Assembly (NCBI GenBank): GCA_016234595.1
Contig: JACRBG010000036.1
Location: forward strand, 1 to 64,000
DNA: 64,000 nucleotides
Direction: 5' to 3'
Source of the DNA: Chloroflexota bacterium
Lineage (GTDB): Bacteria > Chloroflexota > Anaerolineae > Aggregatilineales > J027
The translations under genes were made by a program, and so were the position numbers. Below the pieces are notes generated by a model. The model did not search any database and was not told the DNA's origin. It was given only the letters and a program-made list of their open reading frames with translations. Positions 62,757-64,000 of this stretch are shown here, piece by piece; position 1 is the first letter of the stretch; every line of letters begins with the position of its first letter.

Positions 62757-64000
62757 ATGAAGGCATACTTAATTGTTGATGTTGATGACTTATTGGCCCG
62801 ACTTCACGAGAAAAACCTCGCGCTTGATTTACACGAAGTCGCCACTGCGCTACGAAATGGGGCCACACTTGCTTCCGGATTAATGAGTGCTGATGAATTG
62901 GTGGCCGTAGCCGCTGCTGATTGGAATCGCCATCATTTGATGCCGGGACGAGTTTCCCCCAACATCCAACAGATTTTCGTCACGACGGGCTTTGATATTT
63001 TTAATGTGCCAGAACGGGCTTTTTTGGCTGACGCGCTGGTCGTACATTACTTCTCTGAGCCGGATATAGTGGATGAACTAGTTTTAGTGACCACCCGTGC
63101 CGACTTTGCAAGTTTACGTAACCGCGTCAATCTGCGACCGCATGCCCGTGTGCGCGTTTGGAGCGATCAAGCCCCAGATGTGAATGGCGTCATCTTCCAG
63201 CCGCTAGAAACGATTTTGGGTATCCCGACCAAAACCGTCTCAATGTATATTGACTTCGAAAACATTACGATTGGCCTGAACGAACAGGGCTATATCATTG
63301 ACATGGATCGCCTGATTGATTCCATGCTGCGACAAGCGCGGGCCCATGGTCGGGTTGCACGGATGGCAGCCTACGCCCCTTGGGGACAGCGGGGTAGTTT
63401 ACCGCCCTTAGTAGACACGCAGGGTCGTGAGGTATCGGACGATGTACCAAGTCGTTTAGCGTTGTCAAATATTGACCCGGTTTTTAACCTGCCGGGGAAA
63501 AATAGCGCCGACATGCGTATCGCCAAAGATGTTTTGGCTGATAGCGCTTCTCCCACTAGCTCGGATATTTTTGTTGTCGCCAGTGGTGACCGTGATTTTA
63601 ATGATGTCTTTGGGGCGCTCCGTGCGCGTGGCAAACAGGTTATTGTGTGGGGAGTACATGGCAGCACCAGTCGCCTATTGGAAAATAACCCCGCCATTTT
63701 GCTGGAATATTTAGACGACTTCACCCATTTTCAGCGCCACACCGAGTTGGGCCAAATTTATGAAGATGCCACCCGTGACGCTGGTAGCGAGTTTCCTGCC
63801 TTCCGGCCTTCGCAGTGGTCAAGTGTCGTATTGCAATGTGACCTACTTCAAGCCGAACGTCCTCGTTCACCCCTAACACTCGACGATCTAACCGACCAGT
63901 TGGTTGAGGTGCATACCGTCACCAGTCCGGCGCGGGGTGAAGAACTGCTGAAGCAAGCTGAAGGCCTTGGGTTGCTGCGCATTAGCCAAGACAACATTGT
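62757..64000 (+). CDS. Tandem NYN/PIN-like nuclease-domain protein (runs off window)
   Basis: 414 codons visible, no stop before the window end. AAGGATA lies before the ATG. The second domain (about 160-320) is a clear NYN domain: MYIDFENI with the first acidic pair, SADMRIAKDVL, VASGDRDFNDVFGALRARGKQVIVWG. The first domain (1-150) repeats the pattern in weaker form: YLIVDVDDLLARL, DELVLVTTRADFASLRNRVN, RVRVW. The region after 330 may be an OST-HTH/LOTUS-like winged helix (LTLDDLTDQLVEV, EELLKQAEGLGLLRIS). NYN proteins cut RNA with Mg at acidic residues. Here the first copy may be regulatory. Confidence 0.82.
   Translation, partial: MKAYLIVDVDDLLARLHEKNLALDLHEVATALRNGATLASGLMSADELVAVAAADWNRHHLMPGRVSPNIQQIFVTTGFDIFNVPERAFLADALVVHYFSEPDIVDELVLVTTRADFASLRNRVNLRPHARVRVWSDQAPDVNGVIFQPLETILGIPTKTVSMYIDFENITIGLNEQGYIIDMDRLIDSMLRQARAHGRVARMAAYAPWGQRGSLPPLVDTQGREVSDDVPSRLALSNIDPVFNLPGKNSADMRIAKDVLADSASPTSSDIFVVASGDRDFNDVFGALRARGKQVIVWGVHGSTSRLLENNPAILLEYLDDFTHFQRHTELGQIYEDATRDAGSEFPAFRPSQWSSVVLQCDLLQAERPRSPLTLDDLTDQLVEVHTVTSPARGEELLKQAEGLGLLRISQDNI

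Noticed and set aside
1-64000. CRISPR arrays, insertion sequences, prophage genes, rRNA
   Set aside because: No regularly spaced repeats, transposase, integrase, phage structural gene or rRNA stretch was seen when reading both strands.

Overview
The window looks like a chromosomal segment of a member of the Chloroflexota, probably Anaerolineae-like. This is inferred from gene content: a mevalonate-pathway decarboxylase, many repeat-rich membrane proteins, a large PBP1-type synthase with a long cytoplasmic arm, GAF-rich kinases, strings of GT-C glycosyltransferases, and a T-box in front of leuS. I see no insertion sequence, prophage or CRISPR array. Genes lie on both strands in short operons, and convergent pairs are separated by intrinsic terminators.

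Layout. 1-5162 (minus): three paralogous membrane glycosyltransferases (one cut by the window edge), a GNAT acetyltransferase, and an AT-rich macrodomain gene placed among them. 5271-8370: a secreted glycoside-hydrolase-like protein, two unknown genes and a small membrane protein. 8454-14818: an M24 peptidase, an LCP cell-wall ligase, then leuS behind an elaborate leader. 14886-21074: TPR protein, DUF6624-like protein, formate-THF ligase, a kinase/phosphatase regulator fusion, tRNA-Leu. 21242-26174: DUF4242 protein, MalT-like LuxR regulator, mvaD, DUF554 protein. 26269-32710: large penicillin-binding protein, MBL-fold hydrolase, MaoC hydratase, lone response regulator. 32886-40383 (plus): aldehyde dehydrogenase, DUF2071 protein, and a second cluster of three GT-C proteins. 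40408-50551: HEAT/TPR proteins, BON protein, class-V aminotransferase, lipoprotein, RidA and DUF711 pair, TPR membrane protein, secreted protein, two-domain sulfurtransferase. 50715-64000: cysteine-rich leader peptide, a very large sensor kinase, an operon of an unknown protein, a receiver-DUF309 fusion and FabL, a receiver-kinase hybrid, a TIM-barrel protein, a GT4 glycosyltransferase, RsgA with a leader ORF, a small unknown protein, and the start of a tandem-NYN protein.

The most notable content is cis-regulatory RNA. (1) The leuS leader is a T-box riboswitch with Leu specifier CUC, a complete Stem I, an antiterminator and a terminator. A complete tRNA-Ala(GGC) gene sits between its Stem III region and its antiterminator. 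(2) The sulfurtransferase gene is preceded by a 28-codon ORF with four Cys codons within six, followed by a terminator whose whole 7-nt loop is complementary to the last codons of that ORF. This is the layout of cysteine-responsive attenuation. (3) rsgA is preceded by a promoter, a 21-codon ORF with a strong Shine-Dalgarno and a terminator-like hairpin. These are readings of sequence and have not been tested.
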